Of a stretch of 64,000 bases of DNA, positions 1 through 11,344 are shown in pieces. Source of the stretch: Ascaphus truei (lineage: Eukaryota; Chordata; Amphibia; Anura; Ascaphidae); contig CM071568.1 of the NCBI GenBank assembly GCA_036426205.1, positions 214,997,245-215,061,244 of the forward strand, written 5' to 3'. The notes beneath the pieces were generated by a model, which saw only the letters and a program-made list of their open reading frames with translations, did no database searches and was not told the DNA's origin. Both the position numbers and the translations under genes were made by a program. Positions within the stretch are counted from its first letter, which is position 1, and each line of letters begins with the position of its first letter.

Positions 1-113
1 ATCAAATTTAGGGGCCCAGCAGGGAGCTACAGTAAGTGAGTCAGCTTGGTATCTGTGTTTATTAACTCTTGTCACATACAAGTCACTTGCTTACAGGTGT
101 GCCGTTCATGACA
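1..113 (+). repeat. Tail of a Gypsy-type LTR at the window edge
   Basis: This segment resembles positions about 8208-8292 in the same orientation: both carry a TTTAGGG..CC stretch, an AAGT(A/G)AGTCAG block and an ACAAGTCAC-TGCT-ACAGGTGTGCC block before TCATGA. It ends in ACA followed by a primer-site-like sequence, as expected for the end of a 5' LTR. The rest of the LTR would lie left of the window. The match is partial and judged by eye. Confidence 0.4.
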
Positions 114-116
114 AAA

Positions 117-136
117 TGGTGGCATAACAGAGGGAT
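117..136 (+). other. Primer-binding-site-like sequence
   Basis: TGGTGGCATAACAGAGGGAT follows the LTR tail by three bases. Vertebrate Gypsy elements often carry a TGGTGGCAG..GTGGGAT type site complementary to tRNA-Leu; this copy agrees at its first eight bases and only loosely afterwards. It is support for, not proof of, an LTR element starting here. Confidence 0.3.
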
Positions 137-434
137 AATAATTAGTATTGTATTGTATTGTATGTCTTTATTTAGATAGCGCCATAAATGTACATAGCGC
201 TTCACAGTAGTGATTCATATCATATAAATAACAAATAATATAAATAACAGATCATGGGAATAAGTGCTTCAGACATACTGTAAAAGTAACATTAAGGAAG
301 GAGTCCCTGCTCCGAGGAGCTTACAATCTAATTGGTAGGTAGGGAGAACGTACAGAGACAGTAGGAGGGAATACTAGTAAGTGCGTCTGCAGGGGGCCAA
401 GCTTTATGTGTCATGTGTCCGTGATTATCCAGTG

Positions 435-1490
435 CTACTCAAATGCTTCTTTAAGCAGATGTGTCTTAAGGTGAGTCTTAAAGGTGGATAGCGAGGGGGC
501 TAGTTGGGTATTGAGGGGAAGGGCATTCCAGAGGTGTGGGGCAGAAAGTGAGAAAGGTTTAAGGCGGGAGAGAGCTTTAGATACAAAGGGGGTAGAAAGA
601 AGACATCCTTGAGCAGAACGCAAGAGTCGGGATGGTGCATAGCGAGAAATTAGGGCTGAGATGTAAGGAGGGGCAGAAGAATGTAAAGGTTTAAAAGTGA
701 GCAGGAGAATTGAGTGTGAGATACGTGATTTAATCGGAAGCCAGGAGAGGGATTTCAGGAGGGGAGATGCGGAGACAGATTTAGGAAAGAGTAGAGTGAT
801 TCTGGCAGCAGCATTTAGGATAGATTGTAGAGGAGAGAGGTGAGAGGTAGGAAGGCCGGACAGCAGGAGGTTGCAGTAATCGAGACGTGAGAGAAGGAGG
901 GCCTGAGTCAGAGTTTTAGCAGTTGAGTAACAGAGGAAAGGGCGTATCTTTGTGATATTGCGGAGGCAAAAGCGACAAGTTTTAGAAACGTTTTGAATAT
1001 GAGAGGAGAATGAGAGTGAGGAATCAAGTGTAACCCCTAGGCAGCGTGCGTGGGCTACTGGGTGAATGATCGTATTTCCAATAGCAATGTGGAAGGAGGT
1101 AGTAGGGCCAGGTTTGGGAGGAAGTATAAAGAGCTCTGTTTTTGCCATGTTAAGTTTCAGTCGGCGGATGGCCATCCAGGATGATATTCCAGAGAGGCAT
1201 TCAGAAACTTTGGTCTGTATAGCAGGTGTAAGGTCAGGGGTTCAAAGGTAAATTTGTGTGTCGTCAGCATAGAGGTGATATTTAAACCCAAAAGATGTGA
1301 TTAGGTCACCTAGAGAGAGTGTGTAGAGAGAAAAGAGAAGGGGTCCCAGGACAGAGCCCTGGGGTACCCCCACAGAGAGATCAATAGAGGAGGAGGAGGT
1401 GTTAGCAAAAGAGACACTGAAGGTACGATGGGAGAGGTAAGAGGAGATCCAGGATAAAGCTTTGTTCCGAATACCAAGAGTATGGGAATG
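435..1490 (-). pseudogene. L2-like LINE ORF: RT catalytic part and C-terminus
   Basis: Continuation of the preceding LINE protein in a different frame. Reading from about 1490 the frame contains [13 protein letters not shown] and the catalytic YADD (codons at 1260-1271). A TGA then interrupts it about five codons after YADD, and from 1175 an uninterrupted 246-codon frame runs to the natural end. That frame has the L2/CR1-type C-terminal region with SRLDYCNLLLSGLP, NAAARI and SLSWLPI blocks, and ends LKEAFE. Two lesions (one frameshift, one nonsense) separate this copy from an open frame. Confidence 0.85.
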
Positions 1491-3703
1491 TGAAGGAGAA
1501 GAGGGAGGTCCACGGTGTCGAATGCTGCAGAGAGGTCGAGTAATATGAGCAGAGTGTAATGACCTCTGTCTTTGGCAGCGTGGAGGTCATCAGTTATTTT
1601 AGTGAGGGCTGTTTCAGTAGAGTGAGCAGTGCGGAAGCCAGATTGTAGAGGGTCTAGGACAGAATAGGTGTTGAGAAAGTGTAGCAATTGAGAGAATACA
1701 AGACGTTCAAGGAGTTTGGAGGCAAAAGGCAGGAGGGAGACAGGTCGATAGTTAGAAAGACAGGTAGGGTCAAGCTTGCTGTTTTTGAGTAATGGTATGA
1801 CTGTTGCATGCTTGAAGGATGATGGAAAGGTACCAGAGTAGAGGGAAGAGTTAAAGATCTGTGTGAGCATAGGGATTATAGAAGGAGCAAGAGGTTTTAG
1901 GAGATGGGAGGGAATGGGATCAAGAGGGTAAGTGGTAGAGGGAGAAGAGGAGATCAGCAGTGACACATCCGCCTCCGCGATAGCGGAAAAAGAGTCAAGA
2001 AAGGCAGGAGGAGAGTTGGGAAGCATCGTGGGATGGGAGGAGGCAACAGATGGGATGTTCTGCCGTATGGACTCCACCTTTTCCTTAAAAAAGTCAGCAA
2101 AGTCCTGAGGTGAGATGGAGGAAGAAGAGGAGGCAGCTGAGTGTGGTCTGAGTAGAGAGTCAAAGACAGAAAAGAGACGGCGTGGGTTAAACTTGTGTAT
2201 TAGTGATAAAAAGTAGGTTTGTTTAGCTTGAGAGAGGGCAGAGTTGAAACAGGATAGCATAAATTTGTAGTGAATGAAGTCTGCGAGCGTATGAGATTTC
2301 CTCCAGAGGCGTTCAGAGGAACGAGTGGAGGAACGCAGCATGCGTGTGTGGGAGTTTAGCCAGGGTCTGGGGTTAGAAGGGCGAGGACGGCAGAGAGAAA
2401 GCGGGGCATGAAGATCAAGAGAGGAAGATAAGGCAGAGTTGTAGTTCCTGACCAGGTTGTCAGGGTCTGAAGCAGAACAGAGAGAGGAGAGGGAGGAGAG
2501 TAAAGTGGAATCAAGAGCTGGTAGGTTAATAGAGCGCAGGTTTCTGCAAAAATGAGGGTTAGATGGAGATGGAGATGGAGAGAAGCGAGAGAGAGAAAAT
2601 GAGATGAGGTGATGGTCAGAGAGAGTAAAAGGGGAGATGGAGAAGTCGGAGAGAGAGAAGTTTTTAGTGAAAACCAGGTCTAGGTAGTGTCCATCCTTGT
2701 GGGTGCTGGCTTCAGTCCACTGTTGAAGGCCAAAAGAAGAGGTTAGAGAAAGAAAGCGGGAAGCCCAAGGGAGAGAGGGGTCATCAATGTGGCAATTGAA
2801 GTCCCCAAGGAGAAGAACAGGAGAGTCTGAGGAGAGTAAGAAAGAGAGCCAGGATTCAAAGTGAGAGAGAAAAGCAGAAGGGGGATGAGTAGAGGAAGGT
2901 GGGCGATAGATGACCACCACATGGACCGGGAGAGGAGAGAAGATCTGGACTGTGTGAACCTCAAAGGAGGGAAAAGCAAGAGAGGGGGAAATAGAAACTG
3001 TTCGGTAGCGGCAGAGAGAGGAGAGCAGAAGCCCCATGCCTCCACCCCTGCCACCAGGGCGCGGAGTGTGGGAGAAGGAAAGGCTACCATAGGAGAGGGC
3101 AGCTTCCAGAGCAGAGTCAGTCTGAGTGAGCCAGGTCTCAGTTATGGCAAATAGGAGCAGGGAGTGAGAGAGAAAGAAGTCATGCACAGAGAGGAACTTG
3201 TTAGATAGGGAGTGAGCATTCCAAAGGGCACAGGAGAAAGGGAGAGAGGAGGGAGGGTGGCAGGGGATGGGTATGAGGTTGGAGGGGTTAACACCAGAAG
3301 GAGTAGAAGTTGCATGTGGAAGGCGTGGACGAGAGCAAGTAGAAATAAGGCAGGGACCAGGATTGGGAGAGATATCCCTAGAAGCAAGGAGGAGAAGCAT
3401 GGACAGAAAGAGAATGTGTGAGGATGATTTGTAGGGGTGTGTTTTAGTGCAGGAGGTATAGCTGTGTGGTGACAGAGGGCGCAGGTAAGAAAGGAGTTCA
3501 TGTGAACTGAGAAGTAGGGAAGTAAGGAGAGATGGCGAAATATGAATAGCGTTAGAGACATGATGAGGCTGGTGGAAGGAAGTGCATAATTTGAAAATAA
3601 GTAAGGTCACAGCAAATATAAAAAGTAAAGGCGGCATCACAGCACTAGTAATATGTTGAGATGTGCAGTCTGGGATGATATCCTCCTTTCCAGCGTAGAT
3701 CAA
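1310..3703 (-). pseudogene. L2-like LINE ORF: endonuclease plus first half of RT
   Basis: The 797-codon frame encodes the replication protein that nicks target DNA and copies the LINE RNA at the nick. Endonuclease signatures are visible: NAHSLSNK (Asn162), ITETWL (Glu189), LLGDFN (Asp301/Asn303), Asp342 and LSDHH (362-365). RT motifs follow, including the [11 protein letters not shown] block and SAAFDTVD. The N-terminal 110 residues are hydrophobic and serine-rich and end in RDISPNPGP, which resembles a 2A ribosome-skipping motif. A frameshift near 1490, just after the FDTVD block, moves the rest of the RT into another frame, so the last ~60 residues of this frame are off-frame. The start at 3703 is the first ATG; I cannot confirm it. 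Confidence 0.85.
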
Positions 3704-3756
3704 ATGCAGGAATCAGAAGCAGTAGATTGTGTCAACTTTTTCCACTTCTTTTTGAA

Positions 3757-4120
3757 CTTCCTTTTTTAAACTTCCATACTACTGTACTTTAAAGAATTGG
3801 GATGTTTTTTACCTAAATTGAACTAAATAGACAGCAGGGTAGATGAGTGCGGACGACAGACAAGTTGTGAAGGGTGGGTTACTAAATTGAACTACATAGA
3901 CAGCATGGAGGGATGATGGCAGACAGGACCGACAATTTGAGATGTTTTTACCTAAATTAAACTAAATACTGTAGACAGCAGGGTAGGATGATTGCAGGAC
4001 AGACAGACAATTTGAGATGTTTTTACCTGAGAAAAGACAAGACAAGAGATGAGATAAGAAGCAGATCAATGTCCCCAACTTCCTTTTTTAAACCTCCATA
4101 CTACTTTAAAGATTTCTACT
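3757..4120. repeat. Tandem repeat of ~75 bp next to the LINE 5' end
   Basis: About three imperfect units of roughly 75 bp carry the common parts GATGTTTTTACCTAAATT, GAACTA(A/C)ATAGACAGCA and GACAGACAA (starts near 3799, 3877 and 3941, with a partial fourth at 4016). A flanking phrase, CTTCCTTTTTTAAAC.TCCATACTACT, occurs at both ends (3757 and 4079). The array lies directly upstream of the LINE coding start on the minus strand, where a 5' UTR with promoter-like monomers could sit. Confidence 0.65.
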
Positions 4121-4569
4121 TAAAAGCATTTCTGCTTAAGAGCAAAGGCTGTTGTCAATATTAGAGCTTTTAGGGTTATATTTATTCCTGTGATACAATC
4201 TAAATACTAACATTGACTAACCGGTGTGAGTCTTGAGAGAGAATAAAGCTCAGTACTTTTTTATAAACATAAAAGCAGACCAGTTTTGTTCCCTTCCTTT
4301 GTTTTTCTCTATCTATCTTTTTATTTTCTGCAAGCTTAATGAACGTAACTACTGTATCCACACGCCAGTCAAAAGAAACTCTCATGAGCTCAATGTAAGA
4401 AAATAAATACTTTGGGAAAAAACAGACGAGCTGATTCAAGCCTTGTGAGATGACAATGCCAAACACAATGATACTCTGTGCCAGAGCAGTGTAGCAGAGG
4501 GCGGCTAAAACCTGGAAATTACCCCTGGGTCAAAGGACCCAGGACTATTATATTATGATGACTCCAGCA
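4121..4569. other. No recognised gene
   Basis: AT-rich sequence without a convincing coding frame. A short minus-strand frame (4200-4466) has no family features. Confidence 0.5.
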
Positions 4570-6117
4570 GTTCCAACCCTACCAGAGCCCTGGATATATA
4601 CATTCAAACTGCTCTCAAGCACCTGGGACTGGTAGCTCATACAAAGTCATGGGAAAATGTGTTCACTCCCAATTAAGCGATTACTATACCAAAACAAACT
4701 TCCCTAGCCAATTCCAATCTGGCTTTCACCCCAAACACTTCACAGTAACTACCCTGCTAAAAGTTTGCAATGCGATCCAGTGTTGAATGGAACTGGAACA
4801 ACTCACTGGTGCAATATTACTAGATTTTGCAAAGGCTTTTGATACTGCTGATCAAGTTATCTTGCTTAATAAACTCCAGTGCTCTGGAATAGGGAAGCAT
4901 GCTTTAAACTGGTTTAATTCCTACCTATCAGGTAGATCCCAACATGTGTCTATCTCAGGCTCTAGCTCTAACTCCAACCCCTTGCATATCACTAGTGGTG
5001 TCCCGCAAGGCTCAGTTCTGGGGCCCTTACTCTCCTCAGTTTTATCAATGACCTTCCTACAGAGGGAGCTTCAATACACATGTATGCAGATTACACAATC
5101 TTATATTCACACAGCCCTAGCCTATCCAACCTTGAACACATACTTCAATCTGACTTTTTGAGACTTGAAAATTGGATTTCCCAAAACAAAGTGTTTTTAA
5201 ACACTGACAAGACTGTAACAATGGCATTTGGGACCAAGGCTACATTTTTAAAGTGTCCAATGACTGAGCTCCAGATCAGAACCAATGCTAATACCACCCT
5301 AACTCCTGTTACTAGTTTTAAATACTTGGGCATATGTTTTGACTCCCATTTAACATTTGGGATGCACATTGATACCCTGACATCCAAAACATATGCCAAA
5401 CTAGGTGTACTTTACAGGAACAAATCCTCCCTAAGTCTGCTGGTCAGAAAGCATATCACACAGCAGATGCTAATGCCAATTATCAACTATGGGGACATAG
5501 TATATGGCTCGGCACACCAAACCCACCTTAGCAAACTTGATATCCTCCACAATTCAATATGCCCTTTTGTTCTCCAATACAACTACAGTACAACACACAT
5601 CACTGTGAAATGCTGAAATAACTAGATTGGTCATCACTTGAGTTTAGGCGCAAAGTTCTTATTTCCTGTCTTGCCTTCAAATACTTTTTGGGCAAGCTAC
5701 CTGTCTATCTGCTCCTCACCCTTACCACATGCAGCACTTATCATCTGAGGTCTGACTCCAAAAGACTGTTCATGGTCCCAAGGTTCAGCAAAGTATCTGG
5801 CCGCTCCTTCTCTTACCATGCACCCCAAAACTGGAACAATCTACCGGAGACTCTCACAGCCACCACCAGTTTAAGTTCATTCAAAACTAAAGCTGTTTCA
5901 CATTTTTATCTGGTCTGTAACTGTTGCATACGCCTATAATATATATTATTTTTTACTGTGCATGCAATGTCTTGTATATAATGTATATCCTGTTCACTTA
6001 TGTAACATATACTTGTAACCATGTATTATTTGTCCTCATAACTCTATGTCCAGGACATAATTGAAAATGAGAGGTAACTCTCAATGTATTACTTCCTGGT
6101 AATATTTTTTATAAATA
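4570..6117 (+). mobile_element. LINE B (L2/CR1-group), 5' truncated
   Basis: A plus-strand LINE fragment running from the middle of RT to a 3' tail of (AAATA)-like units. The 3' UTR phrase TGCATGCAATGTCTTGTA and the ending GAGAGGTAACTC..CAATGTAT...TATAAATAAAT recur at 55779-55990, which shows that this is a repeated family with a defined 3' end. It differs from the L2-like element at 146-3720 in both protein and tail. Confidence 0.8.
4687..5939 (+). pseudogene. LINE B reverse transcriptase, broken
   Basis: RT motifs occur in order over two overlapping frames and one further frame: [52 protein letters not shown] (4787-5161), then YADYTILYSH (YADD mutated to YADY; 5080-5616), and a C-terminal piece with WNNLPETL (5688-5939). 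The break near 5080 is a frameshift, and a TGA ends the second frame at 5616. The altered second Asp of the YADD box would itself be expected to abolish polymerase activity. The endonuclease half is missing. Confidence 0.8.
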
Positions 6118-7032
6118 AATGAGGTTTCAGCTCATCACCTAGTTTCAGAAAGAGGAGAGACAGGCTGCGATATATGCTATGGAGCATGAAGCAGTGAGAT
6201 ACTGTATGCTGTAGAAAGTGAGTATGCATGAGAGTTCAGCTGTTCCAGACCCCTTGTAGAGCATTTCTCTAACCTGGAGAAAGATGGAGATCTGGAAACT
6301 TTCCTGCGTAGAAGCGGAAAGTCCTGCTCATGCAGACTCTCCCTTACAAATCAAGTAGGGACATGTATGTGGAAAAAAGCCACCTTGCAGCAGGTGTCTG
6401 AGTGAGCACTCCATTCGCCCACAGGGAGATTCTCTCGGATATCAAAAAGAAAAAACCAATGAAGACGCGCACCGGAGGTAAGTTGTAATTAGATGTATTT
6501 AAAAAAACACACAAAACACACAACAATCTTACATAAATAAATGTAAATAATAGTAGGCACAACACTGCGTTCTGAGCAGCAGGGGGTCCATAGATGGAAT
6601 TCCGTAAGGACTTGGTGCACCGAGTCCCCGGACTACAACTAGCAATGCCAGAAACAGCAAGGGCATACACACGTCACAGCAAAAGATGCAAGAACGGGAT
6701 GATGTCAGAGTTGAGATATGCTGCGTGGCAACGTAACAGCAATACCCCACGCTCAACATGCTTCATCAGGGGGTAGTGTAACTATAGTAAGTCCTCACAT
6801 ATATACCCAAAGCAAGATACTTAATCAATTAGTGAGTTTATTGAAAACTGTGAATATACATAATCTAATACACATGATCCCAATACACATAATCAACATG
6901 AAAATGCAATTTCATCAAGAGAGAGCACAATACTCATTTGTATAAAGTGCCAAAGTGCATGGTCAAGTACATGGGAGAAAAAAGATTGTCAAAATAAACA
7001 CTAATAATGTGAACAAAGTGTTTATATAATCA
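6118..7032. other. Unclassified; possible Penelope-type tail on minus strand
   Basis: No gene is supported. On the minus strand, around 6755-6790, CCCCCTGATGAAGCATG resembles the start of hammerhead-like motifs that close many Penelope elements, but the GAAAC half is not clear. The rest (6118-6480 and 6790-7032) shows nothing I can name. Confidence 0.25.
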
Positions 7033-7802
7033 AAAAGTGGTACTTTCCTGCATGGGTTTGAAAAAACTTGCATGCAACATCAGCTGCCTCGTGAACAGTG
7101 GGCAACGTATCCAACACCCAGATTGAACAAAAGAGCCTTTCACATCTTTGCTGATCTTCCAGTACACATCAACCAAGATTATGAGGCCATCAAAGCTATG
7201 CTACTACACCATTTTAATATTACCCCTGAAATCTACCGGCAGAAGTTCATAGCCCTGCAACACAGTTCTACTGCTGCCTTCTGAGCTGGTGGGATGCCTG
7301 TGCAAACAATGTGTTAAGCAATTTTGAACACTGTGCCCACTGGACGTGAGAGCATGTCTGAAGGACAGTGGTCCTAAGTCAATCACTGAGGCTGGCAAAT
7401 TTGCAATAGGACCCCAGCAGTTAACAATAGGGTAAAAGGATGAAAAGGGGGTAATGCTGGAGAAGCCCCATGACCTTCTGTTACACCTACAGAGGCTTCA
7501 TTTCAAGGGGTGATTGGCCTACCAGTGCAGGGGGATACCAATTGTGTTTTGCCTGCAACAAGCTGAGGCATATCAGCACTGCCTCCCTAGAAAATAAGAA
7601 GCCTGCAACTGCCTCTGGAGGGGATAGCCCCTCAGGAGTATGCTCAGGTGTCCATGTGGTGTCCGGGGTGCAGGAAAACAGAGGTGACCACTTGAAGCAA
7701 GACAGTATGGCAGAAACTCACTCACACTGCAAGAGTCAGGTGCTACAGTTGTCCCGGTGTGTCCTCCGAGTGGTGGGGCCTGAAAAAATCCTTTCTAGGT
7801 AG
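7033..7802 (+). pseudogene. Gypsy (Gmr1-like) gag with SCAN-like fold, broken
   Basis: Residues translated from 7072-7284 match the SCAN/Gmr1 capsid pattern: AFHIFADLP, then DYEAIKAMLLHHFNITPE and YRQKF. SCAN domains of vertebrate zinc-finger proteins are known to derive from this type of Gypsy gag, where they help capsid assembly. After a stop at 7284 the sequence degrades, and a zinc-knuckle-like CFACNKLRHIS appears in another frame near 7545-7590 (7470-7802), with its last Cys lost. Length and lesions show a dead copy. It probably belongs to the LTR pieces at 1-113 and 8088-8292. Confidence 0.65.
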
Positions 7803-8073
7803 ACTCTGCCTTTGGAGGTGACCAGAGAGGCCAGCCATGATTTTCCAGTTGCAAAGGTGTAACTGAATTGGGGACCTGGGCAGGGTGTGAGGGTGTGGCT
7901 GAGATGGGAATATTTTTTTATTTTCCTGCTAATGTGTTGCTGGGAAATGATCTTGGGCAGATAATTACCTAGTATGAGACAACTGTAACCCAACAAGCTC
8001 AGGAACCCAGGTTGCTGTTCCAGGCTCTGATGCACAATGGGGACCATAGAAGGGTGACTAACAGGGGTTATTT

Positions 8074-8292
8074 AGAAGTGGGGGGACTGTGGTAACCTTC
8101 CATTATAATCCATCATCACCGACCAGACGGTCACAGGGAGGCCTGAGGAGATGATTGAGGGGGGTGGTACTAAAGTGGCCGGCAGAGGATTGAGGGGATA
8201 TATTACTAATTTTAGGGACCCTGTGGGGAGATAAGTAAGTCAGGTAGGGGTGATATACACAAGTCACGTGCTCACAGGTGTGCCACTCATGA
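8074..8292 (+). repeat. Polypurine tract and 3' LTR of the Gypsy remnant
   Basis: A purine run AGAAGTGGGGGGA (8074-8086) is followed by TGTGGTAACC, a typical LTR start. About 205 bp later the sequence matches the LTR tail found at 1-113 and ends near TCATGA. Position, orientation and the gag in between suggest the far end of the same element. Confidence 0.45.
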
Positions 8293-8585
8293 AAGCTACT
8301 ATAATGTACTTCTTATAATTACTGTAAGTTGTTCTATTATTTAGCAGTGGTAAGCATATATTCTCTCCTTTAACATTTTTTTTTTAAATGATTTTTAAGC
8401 AAAGGATGAGCAGGAAATTGGTTGATGAATTTGAAATAAAATACAAAAACAGCATCCAGTTTTTCAATGCAAGTACATTTGAACAGAAACTTTATATTCC
8501 TTAACCTTATGAGGGAGTGTGCTATGAGAGACTATGAAAAGCAACAATAAAATGTAGATAAACAAGCAAAATAAAAATAACCAAG
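8293..8585. other. AT-rich flank, no recognised feature
   Basis: No coding frame or repeat family recognised. It ends in CCAAG (8581-8585), the probable target-site copy for the next element. Confidence 0.5.
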
Positions 8586-9844
8586 TGTAAGAGATGTGTG
8601 CAGAGGTATGAAAATGGAGACTGTTTTAGGGTGAAATTATATCTTGGCTTTATTGAGCCTGTTCCTTTATCCAGGCAAAACATACAAAAACAACAAAATA
8701 TCAACCGCCCTCCCCCCCCCCCTTTGCAAGGGTGAACTTACTTCCCCATACCCTATCTGCAGGACTGGAGGGATATTCACATTACCAGCCTACAGTATCA
8801 CCCCAAAATCTCAGGAGGTACCTTAAGCAGGTGGCCCTCCATGTCAGTCTCTGGCAGGTTCCTGGGTCCTCTGTGTCCATGAAAAATAGGTCTCTGGGTG
8901 TCTTGATCTCAGCACAGCCTTTGTGCTCAAGACTGTGTCTGTGTGCAGACTTCTCTGTTCTCCTTCTATCAGACGAAATGTTTGCTAAGGAATCTCTGTC
9001 CTGTGTTTCACATGTAGCACATTTACCCCCACCCTTTCGGAGATACATGTTGCAACTACTAGGTGTTGTTGTGTGGCGTACCTGTGAGGGTCCAGGAGAG
9101 CTGAACTCTAGTGGAGATCAGGAAAGGCTTTTGATGTCATCTGAGATTCCTCAGGTGTTCAGCGCCTCCAGTTGTGGTGAGCTCCAGAGTTTCCAGAGTC
9201 AGCCCCCACTAAAAAACAGATCCCCCCCTGCTCAAATGGACTGAACACTCAAGCAGGAGTATATAAAAGCAAAGGGGTTTATTGTTGTGGCAGTCCCTGC
9301 AGTTGATCTTATACAGCGGTGCATGATGGACAGAGGATCCCAGGCCTCTGGATGGTGCATGTTCACTGAGTCTGGGCTTAAGATCTTTCATGGCCAGTCA
9401 GCCATGAGGGCTGACTGTCCTCTCCCCTCGCAGTTGTGAGGAGAGGGTACTCACATCAACTCCTTAGGAAAGAGTGAAAAAGACTGACTAACCAATTTGC
9501 ACTTCCTCCCTGAGGACCAGAAGGGGAGGGCACAGGTTCTGTACCATGATAGGCTACACATAGATTCCTATGTCACAACCACTTTGGTCACTCAGGGAAT
9601 CAGAATGAGAGGGGTCAAAAGCCCACAGGATTGCCTGCCACAGCCTGTAGCTATCAGGGCTTACATGACAGGAGGCAGCGAGGCCACCTGGACCAGCCCC
9701 GTTACACTCACGGGTTTTTTTTACAGAGCTCTCATTAGTCCAGGTAGAGACTAATTAATTGAGTGGCTGCAATTAACTATTTCTCTGCTGGATTCTCAGA
9801 GCTCTTAGGCTGCTTTATTTAAACAAGGACAAGTTCCTGTTACA
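8586..9844 (-). repeat. 3' LTR of the IQ-carrying element
   Basis: Matches 19997-20938 over both ends. It is longer because it keeps about 700 bp (around 9014-9713) that the other copy lacks, and it lacks the MITE present in the other. On the minus strand AATAAA occurs close to the LTR end (near 8650), a plausible polyadenylation signal, and TTTTATATAC near 9262 is TATA-like. The LTR gives the empty-site sequence CATACAAAAAC for the MITE insertion. Confidence 0.75.
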
Positions 9845-10307
9845 TACCTCCCCTGTTTGTGGGAAGCTCGGGCTTGCCACAGCTAAAGCCCATCCTTCCA
9901 CTCTCACTCGAGATATCTCTGCGGCTCGAATGAGAGTGAATGGAGGAAGAGAAACCTTAGTCCTGCTGGTATTGTAGCCATTTCCCCAGGTCAGTAATGT
10001 CTCCTCAAGAAGGTGATTAAGCTCAGCACTCTTCAGTCACTCGAGGAGGACTTTTCCCAAGCACAGTCTTTCTTCAGACCGCTTGGTCCTGTATTTTACC
10101 CTGAGTCGGGCGATCCTTTTTTCCCCGAGTTTAGAGACACCACCTCAATTGGGTTCTGTAGCCATATTTACAGGTGGTTCCAGCTGGGTGGAGTTTTTGT
10201 CCATACCTATGGACTCCTGTGGCATCTCAGTTTGGTAGTTCCCTAGTGTTGTACCTGTAGAGGTGTGAACACCGACACAGTTCTGCCTCAATCTAGCTAA
10301 AGACAGT
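9845..10307 (-). other. 3' inner end with polypurine tract
   Basis: On the minus strand CAAACAGGGGAGGTA abuts the TGTAACAGG start of the 3' LTR, as a polypurine tract should. The remaining 450 bp is the segment left of the foldback insertion. Short frames here resemble nothing I know. Confidence 0.55.
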
Positions 10308-10699
10308 GGGGCCGATTCACTAAGCTCCGTTAAGTGGCTTTAAGAGCGCAAAGTCCCCTTTAAGCCTGATAAGGCTGCAGTGAAATTCACTAAGCAGTGA
10401 TAACTGCGCTTTATCGGTCTTAAAGGGGCTTTTTTTTGCACTCGGCGCAAAATGCGCACGATCAGCCTATTGCGCTGATTTTTGCCAGTACTACCGATTC
10501 ACTAAGCAGCGCTAAGTGAATCGGCCTTAAAAAACGTGCCAAACAAACTCGCTAGCTAAAGGCAGGCGCAAAAGGAGCTGGACTTAGAAAAAATTTCATT
10601 GTTTACCTTTTTGCTGGCACACCATCCATACAACAGGCCGGGGGTCCCCGTGGCCATCCGCGGGCCTGCGGTACCAATGGTGTGCCCCCCAAAATTAAA

Positions 10700-11065
10700 C
10701 AATACTCTAAAAAAATACCCCTTTCCCCTAACACATACACTACATTAATGGGCAAAATTACTATTATCCACACATGGATAATAATGCATTTGCCCATTAA
10801 ATATACATTAATCACACTAAAAACATTAAATACATTTTGTACTCACCCTTGTCCGGCACCCACAATGAAGGCCACCCACATCTTTCTCCCCGTCCATACA
10901 CTGGGGTGCTGAAAAATATACACAATAAGAAAAAGAGCCAAAATAATGTCCCCTAACCCCTTAATGATATTAGCGGTTATTAACCGCTACAGTCATTAAG
11001 GGGTTAAGACACCCTGACCCGATACCCACTCTTCACCCATTTATTTGTACAGTGGCTTCATTCCG
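10700..11065 (-). repeat. Foldback module M, copy 1 (inverted)
   Basis: Inverted counterpart of 15511-15870. Shared parts are a hairpin flanked by TAACCCCTTAAT (10954-11006), a stretch reading CACCCACAATGAAGGCCACCC, and a small palindrome around TATTATCCACACATGGATAATA. Further copies lie at 29862-30210 and 54528-54850. Confidence 0.8.
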
Positions 11066-11087
11066 TGGTAATATAATAATATATATC

Positions 11088-11121
<34 letters not shown>

Positions 11122-11231
11122 TAATCAAAAATAAATAGATGATACCGTTCTGTGGCTAACGAAATGCCTTTATTATAGATAAAAGCATTTCGTTAGCCAC
11201 AGAACGGTATCATCTATTTATTTTTTGATTA
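11122..11231. repeat. Near-perfect 51 bp inverted repeat beside Penelope ORF
   Basis: Left arm 11122-11172 and right arm 11180-11231 are almost exact complements around GATACCGTTCTGTGGCTAAC and its reverse, with a loop of about seven bases. TA-rich runs flank it on both sides. Its position just before the GIY-YIG frame suggests that it is the terminal region of a Penelope-like or similar retroelement. Confidence 0.7.
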
Positions 11232-11344
11232 TTGAAGCTCGGCTAACATGGTACTGATACCTCTACATGAATTATAGATATATTAATATAATCTATATAT
11301 ATATATATATATAATTATATATATATTATATATACAGTGGCGGC

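Larger units (their letters stand above)
146..3720 (-). mobile_element. L2-like LINE, near full length
   Basis: A minus-strand non-LTR retrotransposon. Its 3' end, at the low coordinate, is a TATTG microsatellite (146-161), typical of L2/CR1-type 3' tails, followed by a 3' UTR with the phrase ATAGCGCCATAAATG. The body encodes an apurinic-type endonuclease and a reverse transcriptase. A 5'-truncated second copy of the same family lies at 14518-14853. Only one frameshift and one nonsense codon are obvious in the coding part, so this copy is fairly young. It seems to be inserted next to a Gypsy LTR tail. Confidence 0.85.

Noticed and set aside
2743..3561. Alternative frames over the L2-like LINE
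   Set aside because: Shadows of the endonuclease frame; only the 1310-3703 frame carries motifs.
9261..9270. TATATAAAAG as a host promoter
   Set aside because: It lies within the LTR and is followed by no credible gene on the plus strand.
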